Of a stretch of DNA of 21,474 nt, positions 1 to 6,886 are shown piece after piece. Both the position numbers and the translations under genes were made by a program. The notes beneath the pieces are model-generated. The model was not told where the DNA came from, made no database searches, and was given only the letters and a program-made list of their open reading frames with translations. The DNA is from CAVYPR01 sp052145775 (GTDB lineage Bacteria > Actinomycetota > Acidimicrobiia > Acidimicrobiales > RAAP-2), in NCBI GenBank assembly GCA_052145775.1, contig JBKQNY010000211.1, positions 1 to 21,474 of the forward strand, read 5' to 3'. How positions within the stretch are numbered: position 1 is the first letter of the stretch; the number at the start of each line of letters is the position of its first letter.

Positions 1-1915
1 GGTCACCCGAGGTCCGCGCCTCGATGTCGATCCGGGTGGGGTTGGTCGGGTGGTCGAGGGTGAGACGGCGGGTGTTGCCCCGGGGGAAGACGAACCGTCC
101 GCCGCTGAGCACCAGTGTCCCCACCACCGTGAAGCCGGCCGAGGATAGGATGGTCACCGGTATGAGGCCGGTGCGGGCCGTGAGGGTGACCGTCCGCTGG
201 GTGGCCAGCTGCACCTGGGAGAGCTGGGCCCCGAGCGCCTGGGCGAACGAGCGCACGCCGGCGGCCATGCCGGCGGTCGACAGGTCCGAGGACTCGGCGT
301 CGAGCAGCAGCTCGTCGAGCTGGGTCTTCACTCGCGGCGCCCCGGTCACCGCGGCGTCGAAGGCGGTGAGGCGCAGGCGGGAGGTCGTGAGGCGGTGGGC
401 CAGGGACGCCGGGAGCACCGGCCCGGCGCCGCCGGCCGCCAGGCGGCGCGACGGCGACGACGCCCCGGTTACGGCGGGGAAGGAGGAGAAGTAGGCGCTC
501 AGCGTGGTCGCCCGGACGACCGGGTCTGTGGCCAGGCCGGCGAGGAGCTCGGCGTCGAATGTCCGGCTCGGCACCCACCCGGCCGGGGGCACGGCCACCA
601 CGGCACGCGGAGTGGCTGTGTTGGGCGCCTCGAAGTGGATCATGGCCAGGTCGGCCAGGAGCTGGTTGGCCTCGAGGGCGGGGTCCGACGGGTCGGCATC
701 GAAGTGCTGGGCGAGCTCACCGTCCGACGGCGCCGCTTCGACCGGGGCGCCACGGCCGAGCGGCAGGGCGAAGGCCGAGGCCCAGGTGCCTTCGACGGAC
801 CGGGGCGGTGCCAGGTCGGCGTCGGGGAGGACCAGGCGGTCGTCGCCGATCCGCGACATGGCCGGCCGCAGGGCCGTGCCCACTGTGGCGGTGGCGACCC
901 AGGTCGACGAGTGCGCCGCGGTGGTCACGCCGAGCGACCGCAGCACCGAGGTGCCGAGGTCGCTCTGGGCGGTGATCTCCTCCCCCTCGCCCGCGCCGCC
1001 GAGCGCCCCGAGGTCCACGGGGACGTACGTCTCGGGGAGGAACTGGCGGGTCGTGGGGTCGGCGGTCGACATAGCGGCCAGACGGCTGACGGCCTGGGCC
1101 CCCCTCGGGCCGTCCGCCGCCAGGGCCTGGAGCGTCTGCGGCGAGGTGTCGAGGGTGACCGGCACCGTCGGCCGGGCCGCCAGTGTCGCCGCCAACCCCT
1201 CCAGGGCCGCGGCGGCGGCCGACGGCAGCGGGTCCACCGAGGGGGCGTCGCCGCCTTGGCCCGGGGTGACCGAGACCGGCGCGGCGACCGGGGCCACCCA
1301 GGTGAAGCCGAGCGGGGTGGCGCTCTTCACGGCGGAGTAGGTGAGGTAGGTGGTGAAGGTCGAGTGGGGCACCGCCGCCGTGCGGCCGCCGCCGAGCGGC
1401 CGGAGGAGGGTGACGACGACCGGGTACACCCCTGTGCAGGTCCCTGTGCCCTCGCAGTGCAGGTCGAGCGTGGGCGTCCCGGCGGCCGGGGCCGGGGAGG
1501 CTGTGGGGTCCGGCAGCACCGAGACGGCGAGCGACCGGTCCCCGCCGGACACCGGCATGGCGGAAAGGGCGACGGGGTGGGTGTGGTCGAGGGCTGTCCC
1601 GGCCGGTGCGGCCTTGAGCGTCTGCTCGAACGCCGAGCGGGTCTTCAGCACTGTGTAGAGGGTGGCCACCACCTCATCGGAGGCGGGGGTGGCGCCGGCG
1701 GGCTTGAGGTCCAGGGTGAAGGTCCGGGGCGAGCCGGGCGGTGTGGGGGTGACCCAGGGCGACTGCCCGGCCAGGGCCAGCGGGGCCGGGTCCCCGGACG
1801 ACGCGGTGGGCAGCGCGCCGGCCCGCGTCACTCCGAAGCCGAGGACCGGCAGGAGGATCGCGGCGAGCAGGCCGAGCACCGCCGGCCCGGTGGACCGAGC
1901 GCAACTCAACGACAC
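1..1915 (-). CDS. Secreted DUF6049 family protein (partial, C-terminus outside window)
   Basis: Reading the minus strand from a GTG at 1915 gives an open frame of 638 codons that runs off the window at base 1. The N-terminus is a signal peptide: Arg at residue 7, then a hydrophobic run (AVLGLLAAILLPVLGFGV, about residues 12-29). The mature protein starts with a Pro/Ala-rich stretch containing QSPWVTPTPPGSP, followed by a long extracytoplasmic region without membrane segments. The last visible part reads NPTRIDIEARTSGD, typical of the beta-domain before the C-terminal anchor in DUF6049 proteins. In actinobacteria DUF6049 genes usually lie between pcnA and the lipid II flippase gene murJ, so the divergent pcnA supports the call and murJ is expected just left of the window. 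Molecular function is unknown; a cell-envelope role is inferred from location and export. The start is supported by a -10 box 6 nt upstream (leaderless). TTG at 1909 is an alternative. Confidence 0.8.
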   Translation of the reverse strand, partial: MSLSCARSTGPAVLGLLAAILLPVLGFGVTRAGALPTASSGDPAPLALAGQSPWVTPTPPGSPRTFTLDLKPAGATPASDEVVATLYTVLKTRSAFEQTLKAAPAGTALDHTHPVALSAMPVSGGDRSLAVSVLPDPTASPAPAAGTPTLDLHCEGTGTCTGVYPVVVTLLRPLGGGRTAAVPHSTFTTYLTYSAVKSATPLGFTWVAPVAAPVSVTPGQGGDAPSVDPLPSAAAAALEGLAATLAARPTVPVTLDTSPQTLQALAADGPRGAQAVSRLAAMSTADPTTRQFLPETYVPVDLGALGGAGEGEEITAQSDLGTSVLRSLGVTTAAHSSTWVATATVGTALRPAMSRIGDDRLVLPDADLAPPRSVEGTWASAFALPLGRGAPVEAAPSDGELAQHFDADPSDPALEANQLLADLAMIHFEAPNTATPRAVVAVPPAGWVPSRTFDAELLAGLATDPVVRATTLSAYFSSFPAVTGASSPSRRLAAGGAGPVLPASLAHRLTTSRLRLTAFDAAVTGAPRVKTQLDELLLDAESSDLSTAGMAAGVRSFAQALGAQLSQVQLATQRTVTLTARTGLIPVTILSSAGFTVVGTLVLSGGRFVFPRGNTRRLTLDHPTNPTRIDIEARTSGD

Positions 1916-1921
1916 CGGGCA

Positions 1922-1927
1922 ACGCTA
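1922..1927 (-). promoter_or_regulatory. -10 element of leaderless DUF6049 promoter
   Basis: On the minus strand, TAGCGT (TANNNT class) ends 6 nt before the GTG at 1915, so transcription would start at or next to the start codon. No Shine-Dalgarno sequence and no good -35 box are visible. Confidence 0.45.
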
Positions 1928-1959
1928 ACCGGCGGCGGTCGCTCCGCGGCTGCACGTCG

Positions 1960-1977
1960 GGGGCCGGGTCCGGCCCC
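1960..1977. repeat. Inverted repeat between divergent DUF6049 and pcnA
   Basis: GGGGCCGG-GT-CCGGCCCC is a perfect repeat with 8-bp arms and a 2-bp centre. It lies in the 89-bp divergent promoter region, upstream of both -10 boxes. It could be a shared operator or a cruciform-prone element. At this GC content a chance palindrome cannot be excluded. Confidence 0.4.
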
Positions 1978-1992
1978 GTGTAGCGGCGGAAC

Positions 1993-1998
1993 TACCGT
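1993..1998 (+). promoter_or_regulatory. -10 element of leaderless pcnA promoter
   Basis: TACCGT ends 6 nt before the GTG at 2005, the usual geometry of an actinobacterial leaderless transcript. No Shine-Dalgarno sequence precedes the start. Confidence 0.5.
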
Positions 1999-2004
1999 GG
2001 CCCG

Positions 2005-3468
2005 GTGCGAAAAGCCCCTGTGCCCGAGCGGTTCCGACCGCTGGTCGAGGCCACCACCGACCTGGCCGGGCGGTTCGCGGCGTCCGGTCGGACCCTCTAT
2101 CTGGTGGGCGGCTCGGTGCGCGACGCCCTGGTGGCCCAGGCCCCGCCCGTCGCCGGCGCCCGTGTGGCGGGCGGGGACGACGACAGCAGGGAGGCGGTGG
2201 CGGGCCTCCCCCCGCCCGATTACGACCTCACCACCGACGCGCGCCCCGAGGAGATCGAGCGGATCGTGGGCGGCTGGGCCGACGCCGTGTGGACGCAGGG
2301 GAAGCGGTTCGGCACGATCGGCTGCCGGCACGCGGGGCGGATCTACGAGATCACCACCCACCGGGCCGAGGTCTACCGCCCCGACTCGCGCAAGCCCGAG
2401 GTCTCCTTCGGCGACGACATCGAAGCCGACCTCTCCCGGCGCGACTTCACCGTGAACGCACTCGCCCTGAAGCTGCCGGAGATGGCGCTGGTGGACCCCT
2501 TCGACGGGCTGGGCGACCTGGCGGCCGGGAGGCTGCGCACGCCGCTCGACCCCGAGGTCTCCTTCGGCGACGACCCGCTGCGCATGCTGCGGGCGGCCCG
2601 CTTCGCCGCCCGCTTCGAGCTGCGGCCCGACGAGGCGCTCATCGACGCGGTGCGCGCCGGCCACGGCCGCCTGGCCATCGTCTCGGCCGAGCGGATCCGC
2701 GACGAGCTGGACAAGATCGTCGTGTTGCCCCGGCCCTCGGCGGCTCTGTGGTTCGTGGTGGAGACCGGCCTGGCCCGGGAGTTCCTGCCCGAGCTGCCGG
2801 CCATGGCCCTCGAGCAGGACCCGATCCACCGCCACAAGGACGTGCTGGCCCACACCCTCGCCGTGGTGGACAAGACCTCGGCCGGGGCGGCCCACCCCGA
2901 CCGGCTGCTGCGCCTGGCGGCGCTCTTCCACGACGTGGGCAAGCCCAAGACCCGCTCGTTTGACCGGGGCGGGGTGAGCTTCCACCACCACGAGGTGGTG
3001 GGGGCCCGCATGACCCGCCAGCGCATGGAGGCCCTGCACTACCCGGGCGACGAGATCGAGACGGTGGTGACCCTGGTCGAGCTCCACCTGCGGTTCCACA
3101 CCTACCGTCTGGGGTGGACCGACCGGGCCATTCGCCGCTACGTGCGCGACGCCGGCCCGCTGCTCGAGCGGCTGAACGAGCTGACGCGCTGCGACTGCAC
3201 CACCCGCAACGAGGCCAAGGCACGGGCCCTCGGCCGCCGCATGGACGAGCTGGAGCGGCGCATCGAGGAGCTCCGGCGCCAGGAGTCGCTCGACGCCATC
3301 CGCCCGGACCTCGACGGGAACGAGGTCATGCAGCGACTGGGGGTCCCCCCGGGCCGGGTGGTCGGCGAGGCCCTGGGGTTCCTCCTGGAGCTGCGCCTCG
3401 ACGAGGGCCCCCTCGGCCCCGAGGAGGCGGGCCGGCGGCTCGACGAGTGGTGGGCCGCCCGCCGCTGA
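2005..3468 (+). CDS. pcnA: CCA tRNA nucleotidyltransferase
   Basis: This enzyme adds or repairs the 3'-terminal CCA of tRNAs from CTP and ATP in the cytoplasm. The 487-aa protein has the class II polymerase-beta-like head: LVGGSVRDAL (residues 33-42), the metal-binding DYD (72-74) within DYDLTTDARPEE, and RRDFTVNALAL (145-155). The neck contains DPLRMLRAARFAARF (190-204). A C-terminal HD domain follows, with HD at 309-310 in LAALFHDVGKPKTR and a second histidine cluster FHHHE (326-330). The head-neck-HD layout is that of actinobacterial PcnA. About 25 extra residues rich in Gly, Ala and Asp (about 44-70) separate the GGSVRD and DYD motifs. The GTG start is set by the -10 box 6 nt upstream. 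The gene is convergent with ino1, with only 12 bp between the two stop codons. Confidence 0.95.
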   Translation: MRKAPVPERFRPLVEATTDLAGRFAASGRTLYLVGGSVRDALVAQAPPVAGARVAGGDDDSREAVAGLPPPDYDLTTDARPEEIERIVGGWADAVWTQGKRFGTIGCRHAGRIYEITTHRAEVYRPDSRKPEVSFGDDIEADLSRRDFTVNALALKLPEMALVDPFDGLGDLAAGRLRTPLDPEVSFGDDPLRMLRAARFAARFELRPDEALIDAVRAGHGRLAIVSAERIRDELDKIVVLPRPSAALWFVVETGLAREFLPELPAMALEQDPIHRHKDVLAHTLAVVDKTSAGAAHPDRLLRLAALFHDVGKPKTRSFDRGGVSFHHHEVVGARMTRQRMEALHYPGDEIETVVTLVELHLRFHTYRLGWTDRAIRRYVRDAGPLLERLNELTRCDCTTRNEAKARALGRRMDELERRIEELRRQESLDAIRPDLDGNEVMQRLGVPPGRVVGEALGFLLELRLDEGPLGPEEAGRRLDEWWAARR

Positions 3469-3480
3469 GGAACGGGTCGC

Positions 3481-4581
3481 TCAGTCCGCCGGCCAGGGCT
3501 CGTCGGACGCCTCGCCGGCGGCGAAGGACTCCACCATGGACTGGGCCACGTCGTCGTGGTACTGCACCGGCGGGGACTTCATGAAGTAGGCCGACGGCCC
3601 GAGGAGCGGCCCGCCGACGCCGCGGTCGAGGGCGAGCTTGGCGCAGCGGACGGCGTCGATGATGACACCGGCCGAGTTGGGGGAGTCCCAGACCTCGAGC
3701 TTGAGCTCGAGGTTGAGCGGCACGTCGCCGAAGTTCCGGCCCTCCATGCGCACGTAGGCCCACTTGCGGTCGGCCAGCCACGGCACGTGGTCCGAGGGCC
3801 CGATGTGCACGTCGTCCTCGGAGAGGGGGGTGTGCTCGATCTGGCTGGTGACCGCCTGGGTCTTGGAGATCTTCTTCGACTCGAGCCGCTCGCGCTCGAG
3901 CATGTTCTTGAAGTCCATGTTGCCGCCGACGTTGAGCTGGTAGGTGTGGTCCAGGGCCAGGCCGCGGTCCTCGAAGAGTCGGGTGAGCACCCGGTGGACG
4001 ATGGTCGCGCCGACCTGGCTCTTGATGTCGTCGCCGACGATGGGGACGCCGGCCTCGCGGAAGCGACGGGCCCAGGCCGGGTCCGAGGCGATGAACACCG
4101 GGATGGCGTTGACGAAGGCCACCTTGGCCTCGAGGCAGGCCTCGGCGTAGTGGCGCTGGGCCTGCTCGGAGCCGACCGGCAGGTAGGCGACCAGCACGTC
4201 GGCCCGGGCCTCGCGCAGGGCGGCCGCCACGTCGACCGGCTCGGCCGGGGACTCCTCGACCACCTGGCGGTAGTACTTGCCCAGGCCGTCGAAGGTCGGG
4301 CCCCGCTGGACCGAGAGCCCGAGCTCGCCGACCTCGGCGAAGCGCACCGTGTTGTTCTGGCCGGCGAAGATCGCCTTGCCGAGGTCGGTGCCGACCTTGG
4401 CCGCGTCGACGTCGAAGGCGGCCACCGGCTCGAGGTCGCCCACGTGGTAGCCGCCGAGGACGACGTGCATGAGGCCGGGCACCTCCTCACCGGGCTGGGC
4501 GTCGCGGTAGTACGAGATGCCCTGCACGAGGGAGCTGGCGCAGTTGCCGACGCCGGCTATGGCAACACGGACGGTACTCAT
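3481..4581 (-). CDS. ino1: Inositol-3-phosphate synthase (actinobacterial type)
   Basis: The enzyme converts glucose 6-phosphate to 1L-myo-inositol 3-phosphate with NAD as recycled cofactor. In actinobacteria this is the entry step to phosphatidylinositol, mannosides and mycothiol. The 366-aa protein starts MSTVRVAIAGVGNCASSLVQ, with the glycine-rich NAD site at about residues 9-14. The family signature VGDDIKSQVGATIVHR and the later LNVGGNMDFKNM are intact, and the length matches the compact actinobacterial enzymes. The ATG at 4581 has AGGAGG about 9 nt upstream. The padR gene lies 59 bp upstream on the same strand, as in M. tuberculosis Rv0047c-Rv0046c. No convincing separate promoter is visible in the gap, so co-transcription from the padR promoter is likely. 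Confidence 0.96.
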   Translation of the reverse strand: MSTVRVAIAGVGNCASSLVQGISYYRDAQPGEEVPGLMHVVLGGYHVGDLEPVAAFDVDAAKVGTDLGKAIFAGQNNTVRFAEVGELGLSVQRGPTFDGLGKYYRQVVEESPAEPVDVAAALREARADVLVAYLPVGSEQAQRHYAEACLEAKVAFVNAIPVFIASDPAWARRFREAGVPIVGDDIKSQVGATIVHRVLTRLFEDRGLALDHTYQLNVGGNMDFKNMLERERLESKKISKTQAVTSQIEHTPLSEDDVHIGPSDHVPWLADRKWAYVRMEGRNFGDVPLNLELKLEVWDSPNSAGVIIDAVRCAKLALDRGVGGPLLGPSAYFMKSPPVQYHDDVAQSMVESFAAGEASDEPWPAD

Positions 4582-4640
4582 CGGGGGTCTCCTCCTGCCT
4601 GTCTGGGGTTCAACTGCTAACGGTCATCTGGCGACGGCGC

Positions 4641-5261
4641 TCACTCGGTCCCACCGGCCACGGCCACGGCCCCGGCCGACTGGCGCTCAGCCTCGATGAG
4701 GCGCTCCAGCCAGCGGACGTCCTGTTCCACGCCTTCGGCGGTGTGCTCGACCACCGAGCGCGCGTAGACGTCAAGGGTGGCGTCGCCGGTGGCCGCCCGC
4801 ACCTCGGCGAGCCGCTGGAGCAGCTGGGCCCGGCGCCGCTCCAAGAGGGCCAGGCGGGCGTGGGGGGCCAGGTGGCGGGCGAAGGCCAGCCGCAGGCCGA
4901 AGCTGCGGGCGTCGTCGGGGGAGCCGCCGGCGAGCAGCTCGACGAAGAGACGGCGGCCCTCGTCGGTGATGCGGTAGACCTTGCGCGACCGCCGGGCCCG
5001 GCCGGGCTGGTGGCGGCGGGCGCGCTGCACCGCCCGCTCCCCGCTGAGCGAGCCGGTCGGCGGCGCGGCGGGCGGCTCGGGCTCGGCCCGGTCCTCGGCG
5101 GCCACCACCGCCCCGGCCGCCTCGAGGCGGGCCAGGGCGGGGTAGAGGGAGCCGAAGGAGACGTTGGCCAGCAGGCCCAGCCCCTCGCGGAGCTGGCGGC
5201 GGATCTCATAACCGTGGAGCTCGCGCTCCTCCAGGAGCCCAAGAATGGCCATGTCAAGCAC
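4641..5261 (-). CDS. PadR family transcriptional regulator
   Basis: This is a 206-aa DNA-binding repressor-type protein. The start MLDMAILGLLEERELHGYEIR is the classic PadR winged-helix N-terminus. It continues with FGSLYPALARLEAAGAVV (recognition helix region) and the wing RKVYRITDEGRRLFVEL. Between helix and wing lies an Ala/Pro/Arg-rich insertion of about 35 residues. The C-terminal half is helical, consistent with the Vir_act_alpha_C dimerisation domain. The GTG at 5261 gives the normal family N-terminus and lies 6 nt after a good -10 box; an ATG three codons later (5252) is the alternative. The gene precedes ino1 and is divergent from the DUF5318 gene, as in mycobacteria. An inverted repeat on its own promoter suggests autoregulation. 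The ligand is unknown, and control of inositol synthesis is inferred from context. Confidence 0.9.
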   Translation of the reverse strand: MLDMAILGLLEERELHGYEIRRQLREGLGLLANVSFGSLYPALARLEAAGAVVAAEDRAEPEPPAAPPTGSLSGERAVQRARRHQPGRARRSRKVYRITDEGRRLFVELLAGGSPDDARSFGLRLAFARHLAPHARLALLERRRAQLLQRLAEVRAATGDATLDVYARSVVEHTAEGVEQDVRWLERLIEAERQSAGAVAVAGGTE

Positions 5262-5267
5262 GCGGTG

Positions 5268-5297
5268 AGTATATCGCTTCGATATAACGGATGTCAC
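5268..5297 (-). promoter_or_regulatory. padR promoter (leaderless)
   Basis: On the minus strand a -35 box GTGACA (5297-5292) is followed by an 18-bp spacer and a -10 box TATACT (5273-5268). The GTG start codon at 5261 follows 6 nt later, so the transcript is predicted to be leaderless. This is the best-matched promoter in the window and is locally AT-rich. Confidence 0.65.
5270..5286. promoter_or_regulatory. Putative PadR operator (7-3-7 inverted repeat)
   Basis: TATATCG-CTT-CGATATA is a perfect inverted repeat overlapping the padR -10 box and most of the spacer. A bound dimer would block polymerase. It is also about 90 bp upstream of the divergent DUF5318 -10. PadR proteins bind such palindromes as dimers and are often autoregulated, so PadR binding here is a strong inference but untested. 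Confidence 0.65.
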
Positions 5298-5371
5298 AGA
5301 TGCGTCACGCGTCGGGCGCGAACCGCGCGCACGGCGGCGAAAAGCTCGACCAATTCGGCCCGTCGCGGCAC

Positions 5372-5377
5372 TAGCCT
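5372..5377 (+). promoter_or_regulatory. -10 element of DUF5318 promoter
   Basis: TAGCCT ends 8 nt before the ATG at 5386, compatible with a leaderless or nearly leaderless transcript. No Shine-Dalgarno sequence is present. TCGACC (5346-5351) is a poor -35 candidate at 20-bp spacing. Confidence 0.4.
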
Positions 5378-5385
5378 CTCGTGCG

Positions 5386-5823
5386 ATGACCATCACCTCC
5401 CGCCCGACGGCGCAGGGGAGTTCGGGGACCGACGGGGGAGGGGCGCGGGTCGAGTACCGCCTGGTCCGAAACGCCGTGGTCCGCGACGTGCGCAAGGGCA
5501 AGGTCGACGTGGTGGACGTCTGCGACGCCCACCCCGAGCTGCTTCGGGCGGCCCGCAACGTCGGCCGGAAGTCGGGCGACGACTGCCCGATCTGCGAGGA
5601 GACCGGGACCGTCCAGGTGACCTACGTCTTCGGCGCCGGGTTGCCGCCGGGAGGGCGTTGCCCGGGGACCGTCGCCGAGCTCAACCGGCTGCGCCGGAGG
5701 GAGGAACCGGTCCTCTGCTACGAGGTCGAGGTCTGCCCCTCGTGCGCCTGGCACCACCTCACCCGCAAGTACCCCGCAGGGGGCAGGACCCCGCGCCAAT
5801 CGCGCGCCCGCCAGGGAGGCTGA
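5386..5823 (+). CDS. DUF5318 family zinc-ribbon-like protein
   Basis: This 145-aa soluble protein is of unknown function. After a disordered Gly/Ser-rich start (about 1-20) it reads VEYRLVRNAVVRDVRKGKVD and DVCDAHPELLRAARN, the DUF5318 N-terminal block. Two CxxC knuckles follow: CPIC at 67-70 and CPSC at 117-120 in VCPSCAWHHLTRKY. They probably bind one zinc ion. The M. tuberculosis counterpart is Rv0049, in the same position between padR and the rpsF cluster. There the penicillin-binding gene ponA1 follows; here panB does, 28 bp downstream. The conserved place next to cell-wall and ribosomal genes gives no firm function. Confidence 0.85.
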   Translation: MTITSRPTAQGSSGTDGGGARVEYRLVRNAVVRDVRKGKVDVVDVCDAHPELLRAARNVGRKSGDDCPICEETGTVQVTYVFGAGLPPGGRCPGTVAELNRLRRREEPVLCYEVEVCPSCAWHHLTRKYPAGGRTPRQSRARQGG

Positions 5824-5836
5824 AGCAACCGAGACG

Positions 5837-5855
5837 AAAGGAGGGCATGCCGTGA
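5837..5855 (+). promoter_or_regulatory. panB ribosome binding site and start choice
   Basis: AAAGGAGG (5837-5844) lies 7 nt before the GTG at 5852. An ATG at 5847 also sits downstream, but in its frame it reads Met-Pro-stop, so it cannot start panB. GTG 5852 is therefore the start. Confidence 0.7.
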
Positions 5856-6727
5856 GCAGCCCTACCGCCGACCGTCCCGTCACCGTGCCGCAGGTCAGGG
5901 GGCGCAAGCGCCGCGACGGCGCCGAGCCCCTGGTGATGGTCACCGCCTACGACGAGCCGAGTGCCCGCATCGTCGACGCCGCCGGCGTCGACGTCCTCCT
6001 GGTGGGCGACTCGGTCGCCAACAACGTGCTCGGGTACGAGGACACCCTGCACGTCACGATCGACGACATGGTGCGCCACGTGGCCGCGGTGTCACGGGCC
6101 CGGCCCCGCTGCCTGGTGGTGGGTGACATGCCGTGGATGAGCTACCACCTGACAGTGCACGACGCCGTACGCAACGCCGCCGCGCTGGTGCGCGCCGGGG
6201 CAGGGGCGGTGAAGCTCGAGGGCGGCCGCAGCCGACTGGCCGTGATCGAGGCCATCGTGGCCGCCGAGATCCCCGTGATGGGACACATCGGCCTCACCCC
6301 CCAGTCGGTGCTGGCCATGGGCGGCTACCGGGTCCAGGCCCGCAGCGCCGACGCGGCGGGCCTGCTGGTCGACGCGGCGAAGGCCCTGTCGGCGGCGGGG
6401 GTCTTCAGCATCGTGCTCGAGGGCGTCCCCGACCTGGTGGCCGCGACCGTGACCGAGGCCATCGACGTGCCCACCATCGGCATCGGGGCCGGCCCCGGCT
6501 GCGACGGGCAGGTGCTGGTCTTCCACGACCTCTTGGGCCTGGGCTCGCGCACCCCGCCCAAGTTCGTCCGCCAGTACGCGGACCTGGCCGAGGTGGCGAC
6601 CGGGGCCATCGCCGCCTTCGTCGCCGACGTCCGCAACGGCTCCTTCCCCGCCGACGCAGAGAGCTACCACGCCTCGGTGGACCTGCGCCATGCCCTGGAG
6701 GCCCACGAGGTCGACGGCCCCGCCTGA
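5852..6727 (+). CDS. panB: 3-methyl-2-oxobutanoate hydroxymethyltransferase
   Basis: PanB transfers a hydroxymethyl group from 5,10-methylene-tetrahydrofolate to 2-oxoisovalerate to give ketopantoate, the first step of pantothenate and CoA synthesis. The 291-aa protein contains VTAYDEPSARIVD (30-42), the metal site VGDS with Asp53, VVGDMPW with Asp92, KLEGG with Glu123, MGHIGLTPQS (143-152) and VLEGVP with the catalytic Glu190. TIGIGAGPGCDGQVLV closes the TIM barrel. All active-site motifs are intact and the length is normal. It starts 28 bp after the DUF5318 stop and has a strong ribosome binding site, so the two genes probably form one transcript. panC and panD are not in the window. Confidence 0.97.
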   Translation: MSSPTADRPVTVPQVRGRKRRDGAEPLVMVTAYDEPSARIVDAAGVDVLLVGDSVANNVLGYEDTLHVTIDDMVRHVAAVSRARPRCLVVGDMPWMSYHLTVHDAVRNAAALVRAGAGAVKLEGGRSRLAVIEAIVAAEIPVMGHIGLTPQSVLAMGGYRVQARSADAAGLLVDAAKALSAAGVFSIVLEGVPDLVAATVTEAIDVPTIGIGAGPGCDGQVLVFHDLLGLGSRTPPKFVRQYADLAEVATGAIAAFVADVRNGSFPADAESYHASVDLRHALEAHEVDGPA

Positions 6728-6742
6728 CCCGCCCCGGCGGGG
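6728..6742 (+). terminator. Possible weak hairpin after panB
   Basis: CCCGC-CCCGG-CGGGG directly follows the panB stop. The stem is short and very GC-rich and no U tract follows, so termination is uncertain. Confidence 0.2.
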
Positions 6743-6771
6743 CCCTGGAACCGAGGGCCCCGTCACGCGAC

Positions 6772-6886
6772 TACCATCGTGCGGTCGACCGGCCCTCCGG
6801 GTGCCGGCCGGCCGAAGCGAGAACCCTGCCCCGATCGACGGGGCCCGGGCGGACAGCCGCCCGGTCCGGAGGGAGGTGAGCCGCCC
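6772..6886 (+). promoter_or_regulatory. rpsF promoter and structured leader
   Basis: A possible -10 box TACCAT lies at 6772-6777, about 110 nt before the rpsF start. The leader can form two perfect stems: CCGGCC/GGCCGG (6789-6794 with 6806-6811, 11-nt loop) and CCGGGCGG-ACAG-CCGCCCGG (6845-6864, 8 bp with a 4-nt loop). The second ends 3 nt before the purine-rich ribosome binding site (6868-6877). Leaders of rpsF operons in several phyla bind the S6:S18 complex and repress translation. I could not match the known consensus by eye, so that role is conjecture. Confidence 0.35.

Noticed and set aside
395..2455. A 686-codon plus-strand frame opposite the DUF6049 gene
   Set aside because: Arg/Gly-rich translation with no domain. 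It is antisense to a gene with a signal peptide and family motifs, and runs into pcnA in the wrong frame; a typical high-GC shadow.
2395..2574. Exact 24-bp direct repeat in pcnA (2395-2418 and 2551-2574)
   Set aside because: Both copies encode PEVSFGDD at two places where the family normally has similar motifs; best explained by conserved protein sequence and shared codon choice, not a mobile repeat.
3556..4620. A 354-codon frame antisense to ino1
   Set aside because: His/Val/Asp/Gly-biased shadow composition opposite a fully conserved ino1.
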